From the NCBI GenBank assembly GCA_944990035.1, contig CALYLX010000159.1, positions 1,054,001 through 1,118,000 on the forward strand: DNA of 64,000 nucleotides, given 5' to 3'. The position numbers were made by a program, and so were the translations under genes. Positions 33,191-44,937 of this stretch are shown here, in pieces. Source of the stretch: Clitopilus passeckerianus (taxonomy: Eukaryota > Basidiomycota > Agaricomycetes > Agaricales > Entolomataceae). Below the pieces are notes generated by a model. It was not told the origin of the DNA. It was given only the letters and a program-made list of their open reading frames with translations, and made no database searches. Position 1 is the first letter of the stretch. The number at the start of each line of letters is the position of its first letter.

Positions 33191-34750
33191 TCACGAACAC
33201 GTCTCGACCACAACTATCGTTATATCATCCTGTAATTCAGACATAACGGCCTCTGGGTCGGGATGCTCCATGCAGGTCTCTCGGGCTAATTTTCGGTCAT
33301 CCTTACCAAAGAGTAAATTGTGGATGGTTCGTTCGGCTGCGTTGTCTCCTTGATTAGGTGGGATGAACTCGTGTTCAAGCCTCAAGGACCATGGTTCAGT
33401 GGGTTGAGCCGTTGTATGAGCCCCAGCCAGGCATAAAAGTAGAGAACCGCGCTCTTCAGCGTTCAATTTGGCTAAGGGATGCATATTCGCCACCCTATCT
33501 GTGGCTAAGACAACAACTTCGTCGGGCCTCAGCGGGTAGTGACGGATAGAGGGTGTCGAGGACATATATGGCGGCGTCCTGTAGTGAACTCTCCAGCGAT
33601 CAAATGCTGACGGAATGACAGGAGATGGAGCTCCGGCACAGGCAAGGATGTGGAAACCAATGTCTGGGTCAACCTTTAGCTGAAAATCGCCAAGTACTTG
33701 CGAAGGGTGTAAGTTGCCTTTAAATGTAGATTTTTGAAGGGCAGCGTACCACGAGTGACCGACAAGGCCCCCAACAAACGGCCGTGCTTAATGACCTCTT
33801 CTCTCGGATGTGTGTCCTTTAGTCTGGCTACCTCGGCCAGATCGCGAGCGTTGTGTAAGTCGTTGAGTGTGGTAGCGATCCAGTGTTGCTTATCATCGGC
33901 AAGGCGACCACAGACTGGTGTAGAAATAACATGGGTCGCAGAAACATAACATGAATCAGAGGATCCCTGGTACTCACATGCTTCCGAGTCCGAGGTTCGC
34001 TGTCCATACGTCCTTTCCAGTCTTGCTCAGGTACGCAATTAGGGCCGTCGTACCCACCACAGCCCGGCAAGGGATTTCATGCCGATTACCTGGAAGTCCC
34101 TCGTCCTTTCTAAGGCCAAAGGTCTGACAGACATGACATACCATGACTCCCACCCGGCAGGAGGGGTGGTTTCAAGATCGAATTCTTTTAGGACATCGTT
34201 AAGAATGCTGTCATCATACTCAATCATTGTTCGACTCAAAGCGGAGGGTATGGCCTTTTCTGGCGGCGAAGTCTGAAGCTCAGCAACGATAGCTGAGGCC
34301 AAGAGTGGGGGCAAGTACTTTGCTGTGTAATCGGATAGGTGTCGTCCCCAGTGACCTGAAGTCCCGTTGTTATGCTGAAGCCAAGTGAAAAAACAACATT
34401 CTCTTACCATCAAGGACTCCGAAGAGGATCCCCTCTTGGAATTCATAGGCAAAGGAACGGTCCTCGTTGTATTTCTTGTACGCTCGGAAACTCGCACGAG
34501 AAATCTTGACGCCTAGGGTCGTGAACTCCCGACAACCGACTTCACTTTTCAATTTCGCTCGAGCCATCATCTCCTCACGGGGATGTACGCGATAGATGCC
34601 TTGAGGTGGTTCCCCATCGCGCTGATCTGGAAGTCTTTCTGCGAAGAAACGGGTTCCGGAGTCGTCTTCACGCGTGTAGATACCAGGATATTCGTCGGTG
34701 AGTGTATAGGTATCCTCATCGCTGGCGATAATTGATTCACGGTCTGGCAT
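33191..34750 (-). pseudogene. PP2C-family protein phosphatase (PDP-like), frame-broken
   Basis: Metal-dependent Ser/Thr phosphatases of this group include mitochondrial pyruvate dehydrogenase phosphatases. From the ATG at 34750 the exons give YNEDRSFAYEFQEGILFGVL, DGHWGRHLSDYTAKYLPPLL, VVGTTALIAYLSKTGKDVWT, RLADDKQHWIATTLNDLHNA, LGALSVTR, LGDFQLKVDPDIGF, the late motif VLATDRVANM and a final DDITIVVVE. DGHWG replaces the usual DGHGG and TDRV the usual SDGL. The GDS motif after VWTANLG is readable only if two nucleotides are restored at about 33990 (GDSEAFCGRLADDK); as it stands the frame is lost. It is either a pseudogene, an assembly error, or a gene with an unusual splice. No clear mitochondrial presequence is visible. 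Confidence 0.6.
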
Positions 34751-36125
34751 GTCCTGGAGTCCGTTAGAGGTGCCTGGTTGAGAATCTCAACTGCAACTAT
34801 ATAGACCAGAGGGAGGCACGTGCAAAGCCATCCACATGGGTTCAGTGTCGGTCCGTCAAAGATATATATCCTTTAAAAATTCCGACTTGCAGAGAACCAT
34901 GCTGTGGGCGTTCGGGTCAGGTAGCATGGCCTTTAACGAAGGTAAAATCCGCGCCCGTGGTGTAACTTGAGTTTCGTGTCACTGGTTCACTCTTCATTAA
35001 TGGACCTACATGGGACCCACAACGTCAGCCTGCCACAAGGGTACCTCCCCTTGGTGTTGTTTTCGGATTACCTTTGCTTGCTGGGTCTCAAGATCTAGTG
35101 GAAATTCAAGAATCGCAGAATGTCCCGCCATGTGTCTCAAGGCTGTCACTGGTCGTAGCAAGAAAGAAAGCAAAGACGTCTATGTGCAACTTGAGCTTTG
35201 TTGTCATTAATTTCGGTGCCAGTCGAGGCAGTCCAAACTTGCAATCGACCGTCCGAATCCCGATCCGTGACATGAAAGCTTGTTCACGTGACTTGAGCAC
35301 GCCATCTCGCGACAGATATGCGCCATTGGCTGAGTTTGAAGGCTTCATAGAAATACAGGACTCCTCGCATTTTGGTTTCGTCTTGACTTCCATCCATCCC
35401 GCAGACATGCAATCGCGCCCTCTAGTCCCCAATTCCCAGTTAAACTCGAATCTAACTACCCGGAGGCCTCAGCACGACGCCAGGATCAACGCCGCCTTTC
35501 AACCTTCCTGATTTGTCGACTCTGAAAATGGCCGAATTTCTCGAGCAATATCTACCAAGGGCTTGACACGTTCACTCTTGCTGTCTCCTCGTGTCTTTCA
35601 TGTCTCCCGTTGTCGGACGCTATCTTCGTCGCATATTCTTATCTCCTATCACGTGTTCTTGCTCGGCGTCGTGGAACCCCGCTTCGAAACCAGCCGAAAC
35701 TAAGGAAATGGACCCCAAGTTCAAGGAAGAGCCAATGACTATCGAGCATTCGCCCATCGTGCGGTCAACAACGGGTTGTGGACACCTTGCATTGACATCT
35801 ATCATGCTCAATATGGTTGGAATTACCCTGGGGGCTGGTCATTGGAGACGTTGAAGCCCACTATGGCAGTCCGCAGGAATGATAGGATCCGCCCGCATTC
35901 CGAATTGGCCATCATCTGGAAAAGGGTGGTTTCGGATGGAGCATGGCGTTTTGGGGTGCCCTGGTGTGAATATCTAGGACTTTGTACGTGTTGTTAGACT
36001 GAGCCCCAATATAAAAGGCCTTGTTTTACCCTCCTATCGATTCCACAAAGCGTTCAATTGTGATTCGTTTTATTTTGTAAATTTTGAGCCCATAAATCCC
36101 CTTTTCTATCGCGTTTTTTTCGTAA
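34751..36125. other. Intergenic stretch, no gene supported
   Basis: About 1.4 kb. Plus-strand frames at 35600-35854 and 35776-35997 are open but match nothing I know, and they show no trace of the methyltransferase domain missing from the next gene. Confidence 0.45.
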
Positions 36126-38378
36126 ATGTCCTCTGTATCATCCTCCTCGTCTTCCGAGTCGCTGTTTGACTTCAACCCGAGGGCTGCCACGCCATCGTCT
36201 GATGTCTCTTCGACAAGGTCGCTCGTTGACTCCAAATTCGCCGTCCCGCATACCTTCGTGCACCTCCCTTCATCGCAACCTTCCGTAGAGGTTCTGAATA
36301 CAGTCTTCGATGCCCATGCGTCTGACAACCACCTTGGACTTGTCCTGCCCACCAAGAGTGTCGACACCTGCCCGCCCAGTGTAGGAGCGCTCTCATGGAA
36401 GAATGCAGACCTGCTGGGCTTGTCAACGTCTTGCGCCACAGGAACCTTTGACCTCTCTGACTACAGCGTAAATATTCTGCACCTCGTTTCTGTATTCAAG
36501 GCGGCTCACCTACTTTTCTCAGTCTGCACCGTCTACCACCAACGCAGGAGTTGCATACCACCTTTCGGTGTTCTCCCTTGCTGGTCTTCGTTCCATCATC
36601 TCCTACTCCCTCACACCTACCCATGCTCTCTACATCATCGAGCGCCCAACATTCGTCTTCCCACCTCTCTCCCACACTCCCGGTTTCTCCGTTTCCTCAA
36701 CCTCCAACGGCAACGGCAACATACCCACCCTTGATGAGTGGAGGCGCCTATGGTCTGCATGGGACCTCGTCACTTTGCAGATGATTCCCGAGACCATGCT
36801 TCACCAGAAGCCAATCGATCTGAGGCATAAGTGTCTCTTCTACATCGGTCACATCCCCACTTTCTTGGACATGCTGCTCTCGAAATCTATCGGGGGCGGA
36901 GCTAGTGAGCCAGCGTATTTTTGGAACATCTTTGAGCGTGGCATTGATCCCCACGTCGACGACCCCGACCATTGCCATGTAAGTTTACTTTGACGAGTAT
37001 AGTTCCCCACAGCACCTAACGTATTTCTTTCTTCTCTAGAATCACTCAGATGTCCCCGAGAAGGATGAAGACTGGCCGACCATTACCACCATTATGGCCT
37101 TCCGAAATCGTGTGCGCGCCCGCCTCGCTCAGCTCTATGCAGACCTCAAGAGCGGCAAGCGTGTCCTCACTCGAAATATTGCACGAACTCTCGTCATGAC
37201 TCTGGAGCATGAGGGGTGGCATATTGAGGTATATTGGTGTAATTATTGGATACTGAAACCGCCACCTAATTTATTCACTACACAGACACTACTCTACATG
37301 CTCATTCAACGTGGGGGCTCCGGCACCCTCCCCCCTCCTGGGTTCACCTCCCCTCCATGGGAGCAACTCGCACAACAATGGAACTCCATTCCTGCTTCTT
37401 CATCCCCCACTGTCACCGTCGGCCCAGCTACTCTGCCTCAAGGCCAAGACGACTCAGAGGGCGACGATTTCAAACAAGGTGTTGCTGAGGATGTCGATGG
37501 ACACACCTTCGGCTGGGACAATGAGAGTCCCCAAAGGTGTGTCGATGTTGGTGCGTTCAAGGCTGAGTGGCGGCCCGTTAGCAACGTCGAGTATGAGGCA
37601 TTCTGGAGGGCAAGAGGCGAGAAGGCCGATGAAACACCCGTCAGCTGGGTGCTGGAGGATGGTGAAATTAAGGTGAGGAAGACACCCCGCATTTGCCGAC
37701 TCTATCTAATGTGTTGGATTTTTCCAGGTTCGAACACTCTACGGCCCCATTTCGATTGAGATAGCACAACACTGGCCGGTCCTTTGCTCGTACGACCAGC
37801 TACTAACCTACGCCCAATCCAAGGGCGGTAGGCTGCCCACTGAACCCGAGCTTCGTCTCTTCTTGGATACCTACGAAGTGGGCTACGAGGGAGGCGCAAA
37901 CAGCGGCTTCAGGAATTGGCACCCTGTTCCGTGCGTTTCCCATTCTAGTTTCTCGGGTGCGTTGAAATTGACTGGGGACCCCTACAGAGCTACAATGGGC
38001 ACCTCAGAGAATGGAGGCAAAGGCTCCAATGGTGGCGTTTGGGAATGGACGTCGACTAAGTTTGATACCCATGATGGCCTTTCTCCTACTAACCTGTTCA
38101 CTGGGTACGAAGAACACATCGCATTCAAGTCAATAGCTGGCTAACAATTTTTTGCTCTACAGATACTCGACCGACTTTTTCGACACCAAGCATCACGTTG
38201 TCGTACGTATTTTGCAAAGTCTCGTTACAACGTGTTCTCAATTTTTTTTTCTGGCGCACAGCTTGGCTCTTCGTATGCCACGATTCCTCGGCTCTCAAGC
38301 CGTCGTACCGTACGAAATTTCTGGCAGCACAATTATCCCTATGCCTGGGTCGGTGGACGGGTTGTTTACGATATCTAA
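36126..38378 (+). CDS. Egt1-like iron-dependent sulfoxide synthase lacking the methyltransferase core
   Basis: Fungal Egt1 makes ergothioneine with an N-terminal histidine methyltransferase fused to a DinB plus sulfatase-modifying-factor (FGE) oxidase. The oxidase half is complete here. WRRLWSAWDLVTLQMIPETM leads to FYIGHIPTFLD, then after an intron TLEHEGWHIETLLY, which holds the HxxxHxE motif; with the His of IGH it makes the iron triad known from EgtB. The FGE part follows (FGWDNESPQRCVDVGAFKAE, GGRLPTEPELRLFLDTYE, GVWEWTSTKFDTHDG, LGSSYATIPRLSSRRTVRNF, NYPYAWVGGRVVYDI). Of the methyltransferase only the last strands remain (AGLRSII.. ALYIIERPTFVFPP); no SAM motif is seen. The first 114 residues are Ser-rich and unrelated. 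The start at 36126 is the first ATG, and five to six introns are needed. Confidence 0.8.
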
Positions 38379-38789
38379 ATTACTCTTACTTCCTCGCGTA
38401 TTCCCCTTGTGCAATATACCCAAATTCTAATATCATGCAACATGTTATCTCTTCATTGAATGAGCCAATGGCAACACGACAGTTACCATCAAAAAATAGA
38501 CGCGCAGACGCGTATCGTACGATATAACCTTGAACTTGACACGCTCACGTGCGAGCTATCAAAAATTTGGAAGGCAATAAATTGGAGCGAGAGTGAGCCG
38601 ATTTCAATTCAGCCAGCGTCCTAACTCTCAACAGTTGCACTTGGTCCTTCGTCAGGCTTTCTCTTGCACCTTCATACCCCTCCTACATCTCTTATAACCT
38701 TGTGAGTTTATTCGACAATATTCTGCAATGCACAATGCATTGCCAGCTCATTAACAATAGTGCTCACAATTTTGCCAACAGAAATAAAA
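38379..38789. other. Intergenic region upstream of ERG6
   Basis: Promoter and 5' UTR of the Erg6 gene and 3' UTR of the Egt1-like gene. No gene is seen. Confidence 0.6.
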
Positions 38790-40062
38790 ATGTCCAGCAC
38801 CGCTACCGCTGACGGCCGTGTCCAAGACCGCATTGAGGCCTACACTAAGCACTGGCAGACCGACTTGAACCAAGAGGACGAGGGAAACACTGAGAAGCGT
38901 CTCAACAGCTACACTGACGTCGTTAACGGTAGGCAACTTTGCTATGCCAGCTAGGACGACCTCAGACTAAATAAATTTCTCTAGGCTATTATGACGGTGC
39001 TACCGAACTTTACGAATACGGCTGGGCCCAATCTTTCCACTTCTCCCGCTTCTACAAGGGCGAAGCTTTCCTTGCCTCCCTCGCTCGTCATGAGCATTAC
39101 CTTGCTTCCCAGATGGGCCTCCGCCCTGGCATGAAGGTCCTCGACGTCGGCTGTGGTGTCGGTGGCCCCGCCCGCGAGATGGCTCAATTCACTGATGCAC
39201 AAATCATTGGCTTGAACAACAACGACTTCCAGATCCAGAGGGCAAGGAAGTACACCAAAAAGGCCGGTCTCGAAGACCAGGTCACCTTCGTCAAGGGTGA
39301 CTTCATGAAGCTTACCGAGCAGTTCGGCGAGAACTACTTCGATGCTGGTATATTTGCTGCTCCTCATGTTCTTTTCGCACTCTGAGGTCTCTTATTCTAC
39401 AGTCTACGCTATCGAGGCTACTGTGCATGCACCCACTTGGGAAGGTGTCTACGGCGAAATTTTCAAAGTCCTCAAACCCGGAGGTGTCGTAAGTATCAAG
39501 TGCCACGTTTGTCCTGTTGTGCATTTTATTTATACTTCCTTTCTAGTTCGGTGTCTACGAGTGGGCCATGACCGACGAATGGGATGGCAACAACGCTGAG
39601 CACAAGCGCCTTGCCCATATGATCGAGCTTGGAAACGGTATCCCTGAGATGCGTTCCCTCAAACTCGCTCGCCAGGCTCTGAAGACTGTTGGCTTCGAGA
39701 TCGAACACGAGGAGGACTTGGCAGCAAGGCCGGACCCTGTCCCCTGGTACTACCCTTTGGAGGGTGACATCTCCAAGGCTCAGACCTTCTGGGACTATCT
39801 TACAGTCTGGAGGATGAGCTGGAGTGGTCAGCTCGTCAGCCATAACGCCATGCGTGCCATGGAGTTTGTTGGCCTCCTACCTAAGGGAACCTTCGACGTT
39901 GCTGAATCACTCAAGGTCGCCGCTGAGGGTCTCGTTAAGGGTGGTCAAATGAAGGTACGTTGCGTGCACCCGAAAGAAAGTTTGCCTGGTGTATTGATGA
40001 GTTCTCTTTGACAGATATTCACTCCCATGTGGCTTGCTATCTCAAGAAAACCTCTGAACTAG
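38790..40062 (+). CDS. ERG6: Sterol 24-C-methyltransferase (Erg6)
   Basis: Transfers a methyl group from SAM to C-24 of the sterol side chain in ergosterol synthesis, at the ER or lipid droplets. The ATG at 38790 is followed by [19 protein letters not shown] and, after a short intron, [20 protein letters not shown], which holds the sterol-binding YEYGW motif of the family. SAM motif I is [18 protein letters not shown], then [15 protein letters not shown] and, after another intron, [20 protein letters not shown] and [19 protein letters not shown]. The C-terminal sterol methyltransferase domain ends [15 protein letters not shown] at the TAG at 40062 after a final intron. All family motifs are intact and the length is normal. 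Confidence 0.93.
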
Positions 40063-40355
40063 ATATTTTAGGACTAGACTGGGATCATAGACGTTCTTGG
40101 TTTTTATTCATTATATACCTTAATCTACGTTTACTTGTCGTATACTATACCCACCAAGATTGCACGTACCAAAATCCTTCGAGAATCCTGAACCGTCAAT
40201 AGTGGAATGATGGAATCCGTGCTTCGGCAGTTCCCGATTGCTCATGGAAGATCTCAGTACAGGATGGTTACACCGACAATGGCGAGCGATCCTAGGGTAC
40301 ATAAACCCAGAGTCCCAAAAGCCTACACCGACGTTCAGCTCACGTTTTTAAGAAG

Positions 40356-41997
40356 GTGATAACTGCTGCTCAACTTTTGGTGTTTCTCAACAATGAATAC
40401 GTTGTTTGTAGCAACCTCACGGAATTTGAGCGTCGTTCGCATGGCACAGTGCGAGGAGATGCGAAGAAATTTGCGCTAGAACGCGCGACGGAATTCATAC
40501 AACAGTTTGGATTACCGGAAGAGTTCGTTAGGTCAGACGACGACGAGGGGAAGTTTCGTGAGGTACAGATGCCCTAATACGCCATGAGACTGCTTGGATT
40601 TCTGACAGATGGCATGTTCTTTGTAGCAAATTTACAATTGGTTCAAGAATACCGCTGGTCGAAGCCGGCGGAAAGCCGAAGGCAGAACAAGGTCGAAGAA
40701 ATCGCAGAGTTCGACTCCCTCTGTTCCCGTTGTACAAAAATGTGAGTTACATAAATTGCACTTTCGTGTGGCGTGCCGCTGGGTACACTGCTGCGTTTGT
40801 TTCTTTTCCCGAACGAACCCGTGTCTGATAGATCCGTCTCCTTCTGAAAGCTCAACAGGATCTCGAACAACCGACAAATCTTACCTGGAATCCTGTCTGC
40901 ACTCCGCCAATAGAAGATGCCTACTCTTCACACCCCCAATCACAGACCCAGGGTGAACCCAGTCACGCTGGTACACTTGACATATCAGTAGCCTCTTCGC
41001 AGGTTTCTCAGCAATCGCAAGTACAACCCCAAGCCCAACCGCAAGTTGTGCCTCATGTCAGCGTCCAGTATGGGACAAGCCTGCAACAGACACCTGCTCC
41101 TCAGATCCCCCAGCAATCCTCGTTAACACCTCAGGCTCAGGTGACCCCGACACATCTTAGCCATATCAAAATCACTGGAGAAACCTTGAGAGATGCGTTC
41201 TCGCAAGGCGTGGATGCCCCAACGCTGGCTTCTATGATACACACTTTTGTGATCTCGGAACAAGTGTCATCTCCTACGCCCCTCGCAACGGTCATTGACG
41301 CCCTGTTCGACGCAGTTTCCTCTGACGCAACCGCCAGCCGAAATCCTCATGCATATCTCAGGCGCTTCCTAGACGCTTCAGCCTACTTCTCACCAGCCAT
41401 CTCTCATGCAGGTGTATCTGGGCCTCTCGCTGGCCCGCGTGCAATCCAGATGCAGGTTCGGAAATCCTCTATGTGGATTCCCAGTCAGAAGCCATCCGCC
41501 CAAACGTCAATCACGGACGAAATGCATCGTATAGCTCAGGATCGTCAGCGTAGGAAAGACCATATACAATGGGCGAACATCCATGCTGCTGCACTTGAAC
41601 TGGGCATGCTTGGTCTAGGGCCACATACAGGCGATTTGGATAGTAATAATATCAACAGTGGATATGCTTATGCCATGGGCAGGGCACTTTCGGAGATGAT
41701 GGCTCGGGACGCCGTTTGGGAAGCAGATGAGGTGGAATGGGTTGCTGGGATATGTGTTCTGAGGGCCGTTATCAGGACGGCGGTTAGGGGGATAGGAGAC
41801 AGAGAGACGAGTATGATGAACTGTTGAGAACCTACGAGGGTAGGTGGAAGGAGATCAAGGATGAGGCTAGGCAGGCCCTGGTCACGGTGAGCTTCAGGTG
41901 TTACCTACTTGGATTTGCCATTGGCTCACCATTTCTTATGCAGGAGGTTCTGTTGGCTGCGAAGGATGATCTGGCACGGTTGGATGAATCCTGTTAA
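40356..41997 (+). CDS. Gln/Pro-rich protein with a WFKN-type basic motif, function unknown
   Basis: Exon 1 (from ATG 40356) encodes a helical segment, KKFALERATEFIQQFGLPEE. After an intron, exon 2 starts at the CAA following ctttgtag and gives QIYNWFKNTAGRSRRKAEGR, which resembles the recognition helix plus basic tail of a homeodomain; the preceding helices do not clearly match one. A Gln/Pro-rich stretch follows from about 40860, then a helical C-terminal domain (ITGETLRDAFSQGVDAPTLA, RRKDHIQWANIHAAALELG). The main frame stops at 41827, but another frame beyond it looks coding (DELLRTYEGRWKEIKDEARQ, an intron, EVLLAAKDDLARLDESC to 41997), so there is a frame break or an odd splice at about 41790-41815. 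No family recognised. Confidence 0.5.
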
Positions 41998-42281
41998 TTT
42001 ATTACTATGCATTATATATTGTGTCATCTATTTCAGTACTGCACATGTTATCTGTCTTACTAGGATGTATTATTCTCGTCTGTAATGCTAATATTATATT
42101 TATAACTCAGGCTCACGTCCCTCTGATCCATCCATAAAGAATCGCGAGATCTCAATTCTGGAATGTAAAGAATGTCATGTATTGTCGTAATAGAACATAA
42201 GAATACTGGCCCAATATCTAGCCTTGACCTTGGTGCACTGAACATGAAGACTGTATATCTCGTCCGCAAATTGTAAACTCC

Positions 42282-43430
42282 CTAACGCCTGACCGAAGGA
42301 GCGGCAGAGCCAGGACCTTTCTCCACGTCAAGGTACTTCGTGTCAACCATATACATCAACCCCGAAACTGACTTGCTCTTGCGATGATCTCCAGCGCGTT
42401 TCTTGCTAGTATCCACCACCTCAGCCTCGCTGGCATAATCTCGAGTAGGATGATGCCCGAACAACGGTTTCACCGATTGTTTAGGGCTCGTAGCCAAGCT
42501 GAAGAACTCGTGGGGAGTTAAAAGAGGGCCAGCAGCGCCTTGGGATAAGACCGTTCCTTGAGAGCTACGTTCTGCGAATGCACCGCTGGGAGGGTCTGCA
42601 GCGGAAGCACGGGCTGAGAATGTTGCGAGAGAGCCAGGATCGGTGGAGGAAGATCTGGCGGATTCAGTGCCATGGGAGATTACGGCAGAAGAGTAAGGGC
42701 GAGTCGATCCAAGTGCGTGTGATGAGTATTCGGAGGCAGAGATGAAGGATTGCGGTTTGAGAGGTCCACGGGGCCCAATGTCGATCACATGGAAGTCCGC
42801 TCGGTTTGTTTGCGTGCATTGAAGAGGAGGGCCGTTTACGACAGAAACGCCTGGAGGATTGGGAGCTGCAGCGCCTAGGGGTAGGCCGTTGACGGAGAGG
42901 GCCACTGAGGAATTAAGGCTATTGTCGTTCCCCTCAACATTTTTGCTGATAGAATTGTCCGGAGTCTTCTTTGTGTCTTGGCGTCGGCGGCAGCAGTTGA
43001 ACATAGGCCAATCCAGGACGAAGTATGCGCAGATGATAAACCCAACAATGCCAGCCACAACTGCTGCCACGATGACCAGTTTCGTTGTAGTTGGCGTGCT
43101 ATGTCCAGTGCTAGCGGGTTCCAAAGTAGGTGCGTGTGGTTCCGGGACTTTTGCTTCGCCTTCAGCAACGGCGGGATCTCCAGTAGTCGGAAGGAGTTCT
43201 GCAGGTGGTTCGTAAGAGGTAGGGTTGGCTAGATATTTGAAGACATCGTCTGGCGGGGGAAGAGAATAATCAGCGTCTGCGCGAGGAGTAATTCCGGGTT
43301 GAACTTGGCGCCTCAGGTAGGTTGCATGCCTGGCTGAAATAGTGGTTCTAGATGGTGCCGCTGCCGCCAATCCGATGGTCGCAGTTAGGATTCCACAGAG
43401 AGCCAAAGGAAATAAGACTTTGAAAGCCAT
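42282..43430 (-). CDS. Single-pass membrane protein with signal peptide, unknown function
   Basis: One uninterrupted frame of 382 residues from the ATG at 43430. A signal peptide (MAFKVLFPLALCGILTATIG) precedes a short Pro-rich outer region. One transmembrane segment lies at about residues 115-143 (KLVIVAAVVAGIVGFIICAY), followed by FNCCRRRQ, a palmitoylation-like Cys pair and basic stop-transfer. The remaining cytosolic tail is Ser-rich and disordered. The layout resembles fungal wall-stress sensors in topology only; no WSC or mucin domain is seen, so I give no function. Confidence 0.7.
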   Translation of the reverse strand: MAFKVLFPLALCGILTATIGLAAAAPSRTTISARHATYLRRQVQPGITPRADADYSLPPPDDVFKYLANPTSYEPPAELLPTTGDPAVAEGEAKVPEPHAPTLEPASTGHSTPTTTKLVIVAAVVAGIVGFIICAYFVLDWPMFNCCRRRQDTKKTPDNSISKNVEGNDNSLNSSVALSVNGLPLGAAAPNPPGVSVVNGPPLQCTQTNRADFHVIDIGPRGPLKPQSFISASEYSSHALGSTRPYSSAVISHGTESARSSSTDPGSLATFSARASAADPPSGAFAERSSQGTVLSQGAAGPLLTPHEFFSLATSPKQSVKPLFGHHPTRDYASEAEVVDTSKKRAGDHRKSKSVSGLMYMVDTKYLDVEKGPGSAAPSVRR

Positions 43431-43751
43431 TGCTGGCGATAAAAATAAAGAGCGTAGTACCGTAGGGGTAAATGAATGTATAGATGGTAGTAGGTTGTAA
43501 ACAGATGCTATTTAATCCTTTCCGCGTTCGCAAGCAATATAAGGTGCCAAATCGCGGCTGACTGGAAGATCAACGACAGCAGTGGCGGTGCTTATTTGGA
43601 TCGGAGGATGGTGGCAAATACAGGCATCAATGATCCCACTGCGACTGGCTGAGGCTCCCAACTCGTAGCCTCGTCTTCTTCTTGGGCGACTGGATTACCG
43701 GACCGATATTTATACCGACCAATATCTTTTACCTTGTATTGGGCTCCCACA
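43431..43751. other. Divergent intergenic region
   Basis: Shared promoter region of the membrane-protein gene (minus) and the SNARE gene (plus). No other feature is seen. Confidence 0.6.
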
Positions 43752-44734
43752 ATGTCGACAGACCCGTATCATGCAGTTCAGCAAGAAATTCAATCCACAC
43801 TCGATACTGCCGTTCAGCTTCGCGATTCCTACGTCCGTATACGAAGCACAGCCCGAGAAGATAGCGAGGAGTTGAAGTATGCGGCGAATGAGGTACGCGG
43901 CTTGGTATCTTTGAAGTAAAGCCATATTGACATTGGAGTTTATCAGCTCAAAACAACACTTGGGCTCCTCGAAATAGACCTTAGTGATTTGGACGAAAGC
44001 GTGAGGTAAAGACCACGGCACTTCACTATGAACCGCTTTATTCAATAAGTCCAGAATGGTAGAATCTACAGACCCAAGGTACTTTGGCATAGAACACGCC
44101 GAAGTTCAACGAAGGAGACGATATGTGGGTGAGGTACACGCGAAGATTCAGGTTCGTTTGACTTGTCTGCATAATCTGCCCGTGCTTTGATTGACCTCTG
44201 TAAGTTTAGAACATGAAAGCCGAATTGACTGCTGCCCCGTCACAATCCAGAAGTGCCGTAACAAGCCCTCCCTCTGGAAGCGGCCATGCAACACCTAGAG
44301 GGAGAGAAAGTGGGGACGATGACCAAGAGGTTTGGGCTCGGCAGGAGCAACAGGTACTCCATTCCCTCACTTTATCGCACCTAGTAGCTGACTTGTTTCG
44401 TAGATGATCATGCAGGAACAAGACCGCACGATAGATACGTTGGCTGGAACTCTTACCTCCCTAGCACAGCAGGCAGGCCTGATGGGCCAAGAAATTGGGG
44501 AGCACAATGAGTGAGTACAACGTAATGGTCGTTGTGAAACAACCTCACCGAAATATTATTAGGCTATTAGACGACCTCGAAAGCGGTGTGGACCACACGG
44601 ACTCGAAGCTCAATAACGCCATGGGCAAAATGAAGAACTTCATACGCAAGTCAGAAGAGAAAGGCAGTGGATGGTGTATTCTCATTCTGATAATAATCCT
44701 GATGATCCTGCTTTTGGCTGTAATACTGATATAG
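43752..44734 (+). CDS. Qc-SNARE of the Tlg1/syntaxin-6 type
   Basis: A tail-anchored SNARE for fusion at the trans-Golgi network and endosomes. Six or so short exons give MSTDPYHAVQQEIQSTLDTA, matching the syntaxin-6 N-terminal three-helix domain, then YFGIEHAEVQRRRRYVGEVH and a Ser/Pro linker. The SNARE helix is QEQDRTIDTLAGTLTSLAQQ, AGLMGQEIGEHNE, then after an intron LLDDLESGVDHTDSKLNNAM; the Gln in MGQEI is the zero-layer residue. The C-terminal anchor is WCILILIIILMILLLAVILI, directly before the TAG at 44734. The ATG at 43752 follows the family N-terminus. Confidence 0.85.
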
Positions 44735-44937
44735 AATACCCCGATAACATAGAATCAAGATAATATACATATTATATACATATTAATTATGACGTTAATA
44801 CTAGTGATATGAAGGTGAATAGGATGTGGTTGAAGTAAGAAAGTTGTGCAAGAAAGCAAAGGACACAGCGGGATAGCAAGTTTGTCCAGGTGTGATCAGT
44901 TTGGGAGGGGGGAGGCAGTGTTCAAAATGTTAGTGTG

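Noticed and set aside
36126..40062. Idea that the neighbouring methyltransferase replaces the domain missing from the Egt1-like gene
   Set aside because: The neighbour has the full set of Erg6 motifs including YEYGW and the C-terminal sterol domain, so it is a sterol and not a histidine methyltransferase.
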